Positions 1 through 6,402 are shown, counted from the first letter of the stretch. The stretch is 6,714 nt of DNA from Eubacteriales bacterium (GCA_030528845.1 JAUMYC010000009.1:17529-24242); one strand, 5' to 3'. Notes: generated by a model from the letters alone, not told the origin. Program-made: numbers and translations.

Positions 1-1005
1 GTCTTTGAGACAGATCTCATCAAGGGCGCGCTGGTCAACGCGATGCAGAAGAACAAGGCGATTACCGACGACTGTTCCGCTGTGGAGCTGCTGCGTGTTC
101 CCGTTTGCCTGACGGAGGGCGACGAGGTCAAGCTCTTCCTGCCGGACGACGTGTTCGCGCCCGTCGAAAAGGAAGACCTCTTCCTCAAAAACTTCCGCGT
201 GCACCTGCACATCCTCTACGAGGACGAAAATCTCCTTCTGGCAGACAAAAAGCCCGGGCTGATGTCGCATCCGGACGACCGCGAGCGCGTGAACACGCTG
301 CTGACGCACATCCACGCCTATCTCTACCAAAAAGGCGAATACGATTCCATGAAAAAAGGCGCGTTCGCGCCGGCGTTGTGCAACCGCATCGACCGCTTCA
401 CCGGCGGCATCGTCATCGCCGCAAAGAACGAGCCCACGCTCAAGCTCATCAACGCCAAGATCGCCGCGCGGGAGATCCAAAAGTTCTATCTCTGCGCGGT
501 GCATGGCGCGCTCAACCCGCAGGAAGGCCTGCTGAAGAACTTCCTGCTCAAGCCGCAGGGCCAACGCAGCGTGCAGATCTTCGAGCGGCCCGTGCCGGGC
601 GCGCAGGAGGCCGAGACGGGCTATCGCACCCTCGCCGCCTGCCGCGGGCTCACCCTCGTGGAATGCGAGCTCTACACCGGACGCACCCACCAGATCCGCG
701 CGCAGATGGCGCATGCGGGGCATCCGCTGCTCGGCGACAGCCAATACGGCGACAAGGCGCTCGACGGAGCGGCCTCCGCAGCCGTCCGACAGGCGCTGGC
801 CGGGCGCGCGCGCACCTCTTACGACGACGAGCGCGGCCTTTCCGAGCGCAGCAGCTACAACGCGGGCTATCAGGCGCTCTACGCCTATCGGGTCGATTTC
901 GGCTTTCAGAGCGACGCGGGCCATCTGAACTATCTGCGCGGGCGTTCGTTCCGCGTGGGGCGCGTCGCCTTTGCGGACACCCTCTTCCCCGGCTTTCATC
1001 TCTGA
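1..1005 (+). CDS. RluA-family pseudouridine synthase, 5' end outside the window
   Basis: Isomerises uridine to pseudouridine in rRNA or tRNA in the cytoplasm. The reading frame is open from base 1, so the true start lies upstream; the ATG at 43 is internal to the frame and has no good ribosome binding site. Residues here are numbered from that ATG. The N-terminal 40 or so residues (ending TEGDEVKLFLPDD) look like the end of an S4-type RNA-binding domain. The catalytic motif NRIDRFTGG places the nucleophilic aspartate at residue 117 (codon 391-393). The second family signature, GRTHQIRAQMAHAGHPLLGD, lies at about residues 218-237, and the tail has the LNYLRGRSF segment seen in clostridial RluA-type enzymes. 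A charged stretch at about 252-275 looks like a small insertion. The target uridine and the exact subgroup (RluA, RluC, RluD or YlyB-like) cannot be assigned. The gene ends eight bases before a strong hairpin terminator. Family call is firm; specificity is unknown. Confidence 0.93.
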   Translation, partial: VFETDLIKGALVNAMQKNKAITDDCSAVELLRVPVCLTEGDEVKLFLPDDVFAPVEKEDLFLKNFRVHLHILYEDENLLLADKKPGLMSHPDDRERVNTLLTHIHAYLYQKGEYDSMKKGAFAPALCNRIDRFTGGIVIAAKNEPTLKLINAKIAAREIQKFYLCAVHGALNPQEGLLKNFLLKPQGQRSVQIFERPVPGAQEAETGYRTLAACRGLTLVECELYTGRTHQIRAQMAHAGHPLLGDSQYGDKALDGAASAAVRQALAGRARTSYDDERGLSERSSYNAGYQALYAYRVDFGFQSDAGHLNYLRGRSFRVGRVAFADTLFPGFHL

Positions 1006-1013
1006 CATATGCA

Positions 1014-1044
1014 AAAAGAGCCCTTCTTCGCAAAGGGCTCTTTT
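1014..1044. terminator. Bidirectional intrinsic terminator between convergent genes
   Basis: Perfect 12-bp stem: AAAAGAGCCCTT at 1014-1025 and AAGGGCTCTTTT at 1033-1044, with loop CTTCGCA. The plus strand continues into a T-rich run (to about 1060); the minus strand reads five T's after the hairpin. It lies just after the pseudouridine synthase stop and nine bases beyond the stop of the minus-strand SpoIIP gene, so it can end both transcripts. Confidence 0.9.
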
Positions 1045-1052
1045 CTTATTTC

Positions 1053-2159
1053 TTATTTTCCGTCGTTGTCGCCGTGCTTTTTTCCAAACAGGCCGCCGGA
1101 GATCTCGCTCGCGCCGGAGGAGATCTTCTTCCCGAGGTTTCTGAGCGTGCCCGTAGAAACGAGCGCCCAGAGCAGCCCGCCGGCCAGCGCGACGCCCACG
1201 ACCCATGCCACGCCCTTCATGGCGGCGGCATTCGTCTCCTGCTCGGCCTGCGCCCTTTGGGGCGCAGGCTCCTCTCCCGCGCTGAAGAGCGCGACATGCA
1301 CGGCGTCCGCCATCATGTCCGTCGATTTGAGCACGAGCTCCTTGTCGTTGCTGTAGGTGCCGAACTCCAGCAGCAGCGCGCGCGGGTAGAGCTCCTGATT
1401 GTAGTTGCCCTTGCCGATGAAGATATCCCGGATCAGCCCGGGGTATTTTTCGTCCGCCGCCGCCTTGATCTGCTTGGCGAAGCTCTTGTTCACCTCTGCG
1501 TTTTCGTTCGAGCGCCCCACGAGCAGCCGCACCTGTGCGATCTTGTCGCCGTCCACGGTCTCCTCATATTCCGTCGGGTCGGGGATGCCGTCGCGATGGA
1601 TGTCAAAGATGGCCGCGGGGGTCTGCTTGGCAAACTCCGCCGCCGTTGCGCGCGAGCGACGGTATGCGCCGGAATCGTGCGGCAGGAAGGTCTCCTCCGA
1701 GCGCTCGACCCGCACGCCGAGCTCCTGCAAACTCTCGGCGAAGGCCTCGCTCACGTCGTAGATGCCCGCGTCCTTCTCCTTGGAGTATTCGCCGTCCGTC
1801 GGCTCGTAGGATTCGTCGCTGTGCGTGCAGTACAGGCAGATCAGCTTTTCCCTGCCCGCGCCGTCCTCCTGCGCGAGCACGGGCATCGCAGCCGCCTCCA
1901 GCGCGCCGTGCGCCTCCTCGGCATAGGCGATGCAGTGCTCGTCGTCCACGGCCACGACCACGTATTCCCTGTCGTCCGCGCGGATCAGCCCGTCGCCCAC
2001 ATACATGCGCCCGGCGCGCCTTGCAATGGCGCGGCCGTGTTCGTCCACCATCGTGTACACGCTGCCGCCGTCCGTTTCCTCCGCAAGCGCGGCCTGCGCA
2101 GGCAGCAGCGCCGCCAGCAGCAGCCCCAGCAGCGCGGCGCGCAGTTTATTCCCGCTCAT
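1053..2159 (-). CDS. SpoIIP-family peptidoglycan amidase with C-terminal membrane anchor
   Basis: Predicted 368-residue exported cell-wall hydrolase. SpoIIP proteins are zinc-dependent N-acetylmuramoyl-L-alanine amidases that strip stem peptides from septal peptidoglycan and work with SpoIID and SpoIIM in engulfment. Residues 1-26 look like a signal peptide (short basic start, hydrophobic core, ALA then EE). Family motifs follow: LYCTHSDESYEP (H113 and E116, likely zinc-site residues), FDIHRDG (H188), KGNYNQELYPRALLLEFGT (251-269, E265) and NDKELVLKS. An Ala/Glu/Gln linker (about 295-312) leads to a hydrophobic segment (316-335) and a short basic tail, suggesting type I topology; B. subtilis SpoIIP has an N-terminal anchor. 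The start at 2159 was chosen because a signal peptide follows directly and GAGGGGGAAG precedes it; a longer frame to 2258 adds only a basic low-complexity stretch that overlaps the upstream gene. It overlaps that gene by 14 bases, so translational coupling is likely. It may be a paralogue of the canonical spoIIP, so no symbol is given. Confidence 0.88.
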   Translation of the reverse strand: MSGNKLRAALLGLLLAALLPAQAALAEETDGGSVYTMVDEHGRAIARRAGRMYVGDGLIRADDREYVVVAVDDEHCIAYAEEAHGALEAAAMPVLAQEDGAGREKLICLYCTHSDESYEPTDGEYSKEKDAGIYDVSEAFAESLQELGVRVERSEETFLPHDSGAYRRSRATAAEFAKQTPAAIFDIHRDGIPDPTEYEETVDGDKIAQVRLLVGRSNENAEVNKSFAKQIKAAADEKYPGLIRDIFIGKGNYNQELYPRALLLEFGTYSNDKELVLKSTDMMADAVHVALFSAGEEPAPQRAQAEQETNAAAMKGVAWVVGVALAGGLLWALVSTGTLRNLGKKISSGASEISGGLFGKKHGDNDGK

Positions 2160-2913
2160 TTTCTTCCCCCTCTCCGTACAAAAGGCCGTCCTCGGGCCAT
2201 TCCTCCGGCGGCAGGAGCTCCGTTTCGTCCTGCGGCCCGGGCTCGTCCCTTTGCGCACCGAGCACCTGCGGTGTGATCTCCCCGTGCCGGAACTCGCGCT
2301 GCGGCTCGCCCGTCCTGCGCGTCATGCGCTCGTGTACCTCTCCGACGAGCTCGCGCAGCAGCACCGCCGTAAAGGCGGCGATCACGATCGTATCGAACGC
2401 GCCCGCCCCGCCTAAGACGAGCGTCTGTTCGATGCCGTTTGCGCGGTTCACCAGCCCCTGCATGACGTCGGCGAGGATCACGCCCATCGCGCCGCCGATG
2501 AACGCCGCGCGCCGCGAGCGCCCCAGCAGACACGACAGCGCGCCCGCGCCGAGGCCATAGAGATAATTCACGTCAAAGGGCATCGTCTCCGGTTCGTCGG
2601 GGAACCATACGCCGATGGACCACACCGCAACGCCGCACAGTACCGCCGAAAGGACAGCCCTGCCCCGCTCGCCCCATGTGTCCGCCTTGGCAAAGAGCCA
2701 CCCGCACAGGCCCAGCGGCACGAGAAACCCGCCGATATTGATCTGCAGCCTGCTTCCCAGCTCGATATTGGGCAAAAAACCGCCGACGAGGATCGCGCCC
2801 ATCCAGAGCAGCGCCTGTCTGTCCGTCAGACGCATGCGGTCCAGCACGCGCTGCCCCACGCCGAACAGCACAAGGATCGCCGCGGCGACCAATACGATCA
2901 TCCCAAAGATCAT
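2146..2913 (-). CDS. Polytopic membrane protein, DUF1614-like
   Basis: A 255-residue integral membrane protein with roughly six or seven hydrophobic segments: about 2-18, 35-47, 58-75, 87-104, 117-131, 136-153 and 165-190. The pattern NIGGFLVPLGLC (59-70), the NYLYGLGAGALSCLLG segment (116-131) and the Gly-rich loop LVLGGAGAFDTI (165-176) recall the DUF1614 family (COG4089) of uncharacterised membrane proteins. This is from memory of the family and was not checked by profile search. The last 65 residues are hydrophilic and strongly acidic, ending GEGEENERE, and are probably a disordered cytoplasmic tail. Start: ATG at 2911-2913, with TAGGAGAGGAG about ten bases upstream. It is first in a two-gene operon, its stop codon lying inside the SpoIIP-family gene downstream. 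The pairing suggests a role in the envelope or in sporulation, perhaps positioning or controlling the amidase, but that is inference. No catalytic motif is visible. Confidence 0.8.
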   Translation of the reverse strand: MIFGMIVLVAAAILVLFGVGQRVLDRMRLTDRQALLWMGAILVGGFLPNIELGSRLQINIGGFLVPLGLCGWLFAKADTWGERGRAVLSAVLCGVAVWSIGVWFPDEPETMPFDVNYLYGLGAGALSCLLGRSRRAAFIGGAMGVILADVMQGLVNRANGIEQTLVLGGAGAFDTIVIAAFTAVLLRELVGEVHERMTRRTGEPQREFRHGEITPQVLGAQRDEPGPQDETELLPPEEWPEDGLLYGEGEENERE

Positions 2914-2944
2914 TTCTGCAACACTCCTCTCCTACCGGCTATCG

Positions 2945-2963
2945 TTCGCCGTTTTTCGGCGAA
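2945..2963 (-). promoter_or_regulatory. Perfect inverted repeat at the predicted start of the membrane-protein/SpoIIP transcript
   Basis: TTCGCCG (2945-2951), loop TTTTT, CGGCGAA (2957-2963). The dyad touches the minus-strand -10 box and covers the expected transcription start. It could be a repressor operator or a stable 5' hairpin on the mRNA. In the minus-strand RNA the loop is AAAAA and no T tract follows, so it is not a terminator for this operon. Confidence 0.5.
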
Positions 2964-2991
2964 TTATACGCCCGCCCCGCGCACGAAAGAA
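2963..2991 (-). promoter_or_regulatory. Probable SigA-type promoter of the membrane-protein/SpoIIP operon
   Basis: A perfect TATAAT lies on the minus strand at 2963-2968, about 50 bases before the ATG. The -35 at 17-bp spacing (2986-2991, TTCTTT) is poor and there is no TG extension, so the promoter may need an activator. I looked for SigE-like and SigF/SigG-like elements at proper spacing and found none convincing, despite the sporulation gene downstream. The -35 abuts the -35 region of the divergent promoter at 2992. Confidence 0.5.
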
Positions 2992-3020
2992 ATGCAAATC
3001 GCCCCGCGTTGTGGTACAAT
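2992..3020 (+). promoter_or_regulatory. Extended -10 promoter of the PocR/AraC regulator gene
   Basis: TACAAT at 3015-3020 preceded by TGG (TGn extension at 3012-3014). The -35 position at 17-bp spacing (2992-2997, ATGCAA) is weak, as often seen with extended -10 promoters. The predicted start is near 3027-3029. Bases from 3005 onward match the promoter and leader of the HD-domain gene (complement of 6495-6540). Confidence 0.6.
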
Positions 3021-3119
3021 ACAGTTTAGGGATCCGTGCGGCGGATTCCGGGTCGAAAGCCCGCGAAGCGTGGATTTCGATAAACAAGGTATTGTGGAGC
3101 AATGAAAGGGGGCGGCGGA
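3021..3119 (+). promoter_or_regulatory. Structured leader of the regulator gene, sharing a hairpin with the HD-gene leader
   Basis: The leader is about 90 bases long. Hairpin 1: GGGATCC (3029-3035), loop GTGCGGC, GGATTCC (3043-3049); seven pairs including one G-U. It matches hairpin 1 of the HD-gene leader. Hairpin 2: CGGGT (3049-3053), loop CGAAA, GCCCG (3059-3063). A mini-hairpin CGC-GAA-GCG follows at 3062-3070. A second copy of the 3' arm, GGATTTC, sits at 3072-3078, so the 5' arm could pair with either copy. The stretch from GGATTTC to AAACAAG (3072-3088) matches the HD leader at 15 of 17 positions. No intrinsic terminator is seen. Function unknown. Confidence 0.45.
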
Positions 3120-4328
3120 GTGAAAAGAAGCGAACGGGACGCGCGCGCCCTGCAGGCGCTGACGGGCATCCCCACCTCTCTGCTGGACGAGCAGGGCTGC
3201 GGGCAGGCGGGCTGCGCCTGCTGTCAGGTGCTCTCGCGCGTCATGCCGGAAAAGCGCCTGTGCGAAAAGCTTCATCAAAAGGCAGCGGAATTTTCCCGCA
3301 GTCTGGGCGAGACCTACCTCTTCCTCTGCCACAGCGGCCTGTTTCACGCCGTGTGCCCCTGCGCGGAGGGCGGCTTTGTGCTGGCCGGGCCGTTCGGCTT
3401 GGGTGAATCCGAGCCGTGGCAGATCCCGGAGCGGATCGACGGCACGCCGCTCGGCCCGGGAGACGTACGCGAGATGCGCGAGGCACAGGGGCGCATGCGC
3501 TCGCTCGAACCGAAGGAAGCGGGCGAATTGTGCACTCTTCTCTACGACCTCTTCTCCGGCAAGGACGATTCCTCGCCCGATGACGCCCGCAGGCGCGCGC
3601 TGCAGCAGCAGCGCATCGCCGAGGCCCTGCAGGCGCACAAACAGCAGGAAAATTCCGTCATGCGCTATCCCATCGAAAAGGAAGACGAGCTGATGCGCTA
3701 TGTGCGCGAGGGCGACAGCCGCCGCGCCGACGCCGTGCTCAACGACCTGCTGGGCTACGCGTTCTTTTCCTCCTTCACGGTCGAGGACGTGCGCGTCTGC
3801 ACGGCGGAGCTGTGCGCCATGCTCTCCCGCGCGGCCATCGAGGGCGGCGCGGGCTCGGACGAGGCTATCGCGCAGAACCGCAGCCTCATGCGCTCGCTCT
3901 GGCAAGCCGAATCCATCGAGGATATCTGCTATTTCATGCAGGAAGCCGTGGAGCGCTTCTCCGAGACGGCCTTCTCCCGCAGGCGCACCGGAGAGCAGGA
4001 ATGCGTGCAGCGCGCCATCCGCTACATCCACATGCATTATTCCGAACCGCTCACCCTCTCGCGCCTTGCGCAGGAGGCGCACCTGAGCGAGAGCTACTTC
4101 TCCACCCTCTTCAAAAAGGGCTGCGGCTACGGCTTCCGGGAATACCTTGCAAAGGTGCGCGTGGACAGGGCCATGGAACTGTTGGAAAAGACGAATCTGG
4201 GCGTGACGGAGATCGCGCAGGCCACGGGCTTTGACAGCCAGAGCTATTTTTCCAAGGTCTTCCGCCAGCGGCGCGGCCTCTCTCCCAGCGAATACCGCCG
4301 CAGCGCAAATCTGCAGGACGCAAAATAA
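3120..4328 (+). CDS. AraC-family transcriptional regulator with PocR-like sensory domain
   Basis: DNA-binding regulator of about 402 residues. Numbering is from the in-frame ATG at 3102. Residues about 18-155 resemble the PocR ligand-binding domain: a Cys-rich start (C33, C38, C40, C41), then LCEKLHQKAAEF and FLCHSGLFHAVCPCAEGGF. Residues about 160-185 are helical and rich in Gln and Arg. Residues 188-290 form the helical domain often found between PocR and AraC modules in Clostridia (RYPIEKEDELM, LLGYAFFSS, LSRAAIEGGA). The C-terminal AraC module (about 300-400) has two helix-turn-helix units (about 318-337 and 367-388), the GFDSQSYFSKVFRQRRG signature and SPSEYRR. Start: GTG at 3120 with AAGGGGG seven bases upstream. 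The ATG at 3102 has GGAG only two bases away, and its MKGGGG would be a translated ribosome binding site; it stays possible. The ligand is unknown; small hydrophobic or organic ligands are proposed for PocR domains. Candidate targets are itself, the divergent operon and pepC. Confidence 0.9.
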   Translation: MKRSERDARALQALTGIPTSLLDEQGCGQAGCACCQVLSRVMPEKRLCEKLHQKAAEFSRSLGETYLFLCHSGLFHAVCPCAEGGFVLAGPFGLGESEPWQIPERIDGTPLGPGDVREMREAQGRMRSLEPKEAGELCTLLYDLFSGKDDSSPDDARRRALQQQRIAEALQAHKQQENSVMRYPIEKEDELMRYVREGDSRRADAVLNDLLGYAFFSSFTVEDVRVCTAELCAMLSRAAIEGGAGSDEAIAQNRSLMRSLWQAESIEDICYFMQEAVERFSETAFSRRRTGEQECVQRAIRYIHMHYSEPLTLSRLAQEAHLSESYFSTLFKKGCGYGFREYLAKVRVDRAMELLEKTNLGVTEIAQATGFDSQSYFSKVFRQRRGLSPSEYRRSANLQDAK

Positions 4329-4332
4329 AGAA

Positions 4333-4361
4333 TTGACATATATCCGCTTCTATGCTATAAA
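4333..4361 (+). promoter_or_regulatory. Strong SigA promoter for pepC
   Basis: Perfect -35 TTGACA (4333-4338), exact 17-bp spacer, -10 TATAAA (4356-4361) with a TGC extension (4353-4355). The start is expected near 4368, giving a leader of about 50 bases. A small dyad, CGCAA (4375-4379) and TTGCG (4382-4386), flanked by CATAT repeats, lies just downstream and could be an operator, but is weak. The promoter begins four bases after the regulator's stop codon with no terminator between, so read-through from the regulator may add to expression. Confidence 0.9.
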
Positions 4362-4417
4362 TACACATATCAACCGCAATTTTGCGCATATTAAAACTGC
4401 AAAGGAGCAACGAACAG

Positions 4418-5749
4418 ATGAAACTGACAAAAGAAGCCCTCGCGGCGTATCAGAACGCATATGCGGCAAGCCCGGTCATGAAGGCCGCCTCTCTGGCCAT
4501 TTCCAAGCACCCCATCGACGAGGTCGTTTTTGACCAGAACGCCGCCAACAGCGTGTCCCATCTCTTCAACCACCACATCCCCACCATGTCCGCCACCAAC
4601 CAGAAGGGTACCGGCCGCTGCTGGCTCTTCGCCGCGCTCAACGTCATGCGCGAGCGCACCGCCAAGGCCTGCAACATCGAGCAGTTTGAGCTCTCGCAGA
4701 ACTACATGGCCTTCTGGGACAAGCTCGAAAAGAGCAACTATGTGCTCGAGAGCATCCTCAACACCCTCGACGAAGCGCCCTACAGCCGCCTTCTGGATTA
4801 CATCCTCCAGACCGGCGTGCAGGACGGCGGCCAGTGGGACATGTTCGTCAACCTCGTGGAAAAATACGGCGTCGTGCCGCAGAGCGCCATGCCGGAGACC
4901 TTCCTCTCCAGCAGCACCCGCTCGGTCAACCGCGTCGTGAACATCAAGCTGCGCCGCACCGCCGCCGTCATGCGCAAGATGCACGCCGAGGGCGCGAGCC
5001 GCGCCGAGCTTGAACAGGTGCAGGCCGAGGTCATGGGCGAGATCTACTCCATCCTCTGCGCCTCCTTCGGCTGCCCGCCGGAGCAGTTCGACTGGGAATA
5101 CAAGAACAAGGACGGCCGGATCGTGCGCGAGGAAGGGCTCACCCCGAAGACCTTCTTCGAAAAGTACGTCGCCTTCCCCTTCGACGAATACGCCTCCATC
5201 ATCAACTCCCCCACCAAGGACAAGCCCTACAACAGCCTCTACACCGTGCGCTTCCTGGGCAACATCGTGGGCGGCCGCCCCGTTTCCTATCTCAACACCG
5301 ACATCGAGACCATGAAGGCCGCCGTCGTCAAGCAGCTTGAAGCCGGAGAGATCGTCTGGTTCGGCTCCGACTGCGGCTGGTACGGCGACCGCGAGACGGG
5401 CAAGTGGGTCGTGGACATGACCGATTATTCCCCGCTCTTTGGCGGCGTGCGCTTCGACACCACCAAGGAAGAGCGCCTCGACATGCGCCTCTCCGCCATG
5501 AACCACGCCATGGCCATCACCGGCTATCACGAGGTCAACGGCAAGCCCGTGCGCTATCGCATCGAAAACTCCTGGGGCACCGAGCGCGCCGACAAGGGCT
5601 ACTACGTCATGGACGACAAGTGGTTCGACGAATTCGTGTTCCAGGCCGTCGTGCGCAAGGAATACCTGCCGGCCGAGCTGCTCGCCGCCGAAAAGACCGA
5701 GCCGATCGTGCTCGATCCGTGGGATCCCATGGGAACGCTGGCCGAATAA
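4418..5749 (+). CDS. pepC: Aminopeptidase C (bleomycin hydrolase family, peptidase C1B)
   Basis: Cytosolic papain-fold cysteine peptidase that removes N-terminal residues from peptides; relatives form hexamers with an internal active-site chamber. The 443-residue length is normal for the family. The oxyanion glutamine and catalytic cysteine are in NQKGTGRCWLFAALN (Q62, C68), the histidine in MNHAMAITGYHEV (H363) and the asparagine in RIENSWG (N384), so the enzyme should be active. The C terminus has the family arm PIVLDPWDPMGTLAE (429-443), which reaches into the active site and enforces aminopeptidase activity in characterised members. No signal peptide or membrane segment is seen. Start: ATG at 4418 with AAAGGAG ending ten bases upstream; an in-frame ATG at 4382 would add 12 residues, lies inside the leader and lacks a binding site. 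It has its own strong promoter and ends at a 16-bp hairpin terminator. It probably feeds amino acids from imported or recycled peptides into metabolism. Confidence 0.96.
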   Translation: MKLTKEALAAYQNAYAASPVMKAASLAISKHPIDEVVFDQNAANSVSHLFNHHIPTMSATNQKGTGRCWLFAALNVMRERTAKACNIEQFELSQNYMAFWDKLEKSNYVLESILNTLDEAPYSRLLDYILQTGVQDGGQWDMFVNLVEKYGVVPQSAMPETFLSSSTRSVNRVVNIKLRRTAAVMRKMHAEGASRAELEQVQAEVMGEIYSILCASFGCPPEQFDWEYKNKDGRIVREEGLTPKTFFEKYVAFPFDEYASIINSPTKDKPYNSLYTVRFLGNIVGGRPVSYLNTDIETMKAAVVKQLEAGEIVWFGSDCGWYGDRETGKWVVDMTDYSPLFGGVRFDTTKEERLDMRLSAMNHAMAITGYHEVNGKPVRYRIENSWGTERADKGYYVMDDKWFDEFVFQAVVRKEYLPAELLAAEKTEPIVLDPWDPMGTLAE

Positions 5750-5765
5750 GCCTCTGCATACGAAA

Positions 5766-5802
5766 AAAAGAGAGCCTTTCCCGCCCGGAAAGGCTCTCTT
5801 TT
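5766..5802. terminator. Bidirectional intrinsic terminator, 16-bp perfect stem
   Basis: Left arm 5766-5781 (AAAAGAGAGCCTTTCC), loop CGCCC, right arm 5787-5802, all 16 pairs perfect. The plus strand continues TTTTCGCGTTTTT; the minus strand reads a run of seven T's. It lies 17 bases after the pepC stop and ten bases beyond the stop of the convergent HD-domain gene, so it serves both. Confidence 0.93.
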
Positions 5803-5811
5803 CGCGTTTTT

Positions 5812-6402
5812 CTAAAATCCGAAGGTGTTCTCTGCGGCCTCCGGGAATAGCGCGTACAGGCTGCCGCCGATGCGCCGCTCGAAATCGGCCTTGATCACAA
5901 ACCACGCCTGCCATTTTTCCTGCATGCCCAGCGCGACGCCGTGCCGCAGCACCACGTCCACCATGCGCTTTTCCATCAGACACACGCCCTCGCCCCAGCT
6001 CAGCGCATCGCCCAGCTGCGCGAGGCGGTCGTAATCGTCAAAGGGCTTTTCGGAGATCAGCCGCCGGATCTTCGCCTCTTCCTCGGGCGTGACGTCCTTT
6101 TTACCGAAGAAGTGGTCGTATTCGCCATCTGGAAAAGAGTGCGTGATGCAGATGCGCGCCGCTCCCTCCCAGCCCTTTTCCATCAGCAGTTCGTAGCCCG
6201 CGATGACGTGGTGCATGCCGCGCGGGCCCTCGTAGCGGCCGATATCGTGCAAAAGCCCGTAGACATAGGCCCTTTCGTGGTCGATCCCCAGCGCCTTCGC
6301 GATCTCTCCGCAGGCGCGCGCCACGCCCTTGCTGTGCTCCCGCCACGGGCCGGGGTTCTTCTCGTGCGCCCATTCCAGCAGGGCTGCCGCTTCCTTCAGC
6401 AT
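5812..6402 (-). CDS. HD-domain phosphohydrolase
   Basis: Soluble 196-residue protein of the HD superfamily, metal-dependent phosphohydrolases. Likely metal ligands are visible: H23 (WREHSKGVARA), H52-D53 (LLHDIGRYEG), the His pair 64-65 (MHHVIAGY), H87 (ICITHSFPDG) and D132 (LAQLGDALS). The arrangement matches a small clostridial subfamily that I recall as uncharacterised HD-domain proteins of similar length, with the N-terminal NPGPW..HS pattern and the C-terminal KADFE segment. There is no synthetase, response-regulator or nucleotidyltransferase partner domain, so the substrate (nucleotide or other phosphoester) cannot be named. Start: ATG at 6400-6402 with GAGGTG five bases upstream. The stop is TAG, next to the terminator shared with pepC. 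It appears monocistronic, with a leader of over 100 bases whose first part resembles the leader of the PocR/AraC gene. Confidence 0.88.
   Translation of the reverse strand: MLKEAAALLEWAHEKNPGPWREHSKGVARACGEIAKALGIDHERAYVYGLLHDIGRYEGPRGMHHVIAGYELLMEKGWEGAARICITHSFPDGEYDHFFGKKDVTPEEEAKIRRLISEKPFDDYDRLAQLGDALSWGEGVCLMEKRMVDVVLRHGVALGMQEKWQAWFVIKADFERRIGGSLYALFPEAAENTFGF

Noticed and set aside
2160..2258. 33-residue N-terminal extension of the SpoIIP-family protein
   Set aside because: It would overlap most of the acidic tail of the upstream gene, encodes a basic low-complexity stretch, and would bury the signal peptide; the ATG at 2159 has its own binding site.
105..2276. 723-codon plus-strand open frame crossing the pseudouridine synthase and the SpoIIP gene
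   Set aside because: Arg/Ala/Pro-rich translation with no motif; it spans two well-supported genes and a terminator. It is a shadow caused by high GC.
2963..2991. Sporulation sigma factor promoter for the SpoIIP operon
   Set aside because: The -10 is a plain TATAAT; no SigE-like or SigF/SigG-like -35 lies at the proper spacing, so I could not support it.
2964..4082. 372-codon minus-strand open frame opposite the AraC-type regulator
   Set aside because: Antisense to a complete regulator with intact family motifs; it has no ribosome binding site or recognisable domain.
4382..4417. Upstream ATG that would lengthen PepC by 12 residues
   Set aside because: It lies only about 14 bases after the predicted transcript start, lacks a Shine-Dalgarno sequence and would translate through the real AAAGGAG.
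4391..5983. 530-codon minus-strand open frame opposite pepC
   Set aside because: Composition is dominated by Val, Gly, Leu, His and Ala with no domain; it lies opposite a complete, motif-bearing pepC and crosses the terminator into the HD gene.
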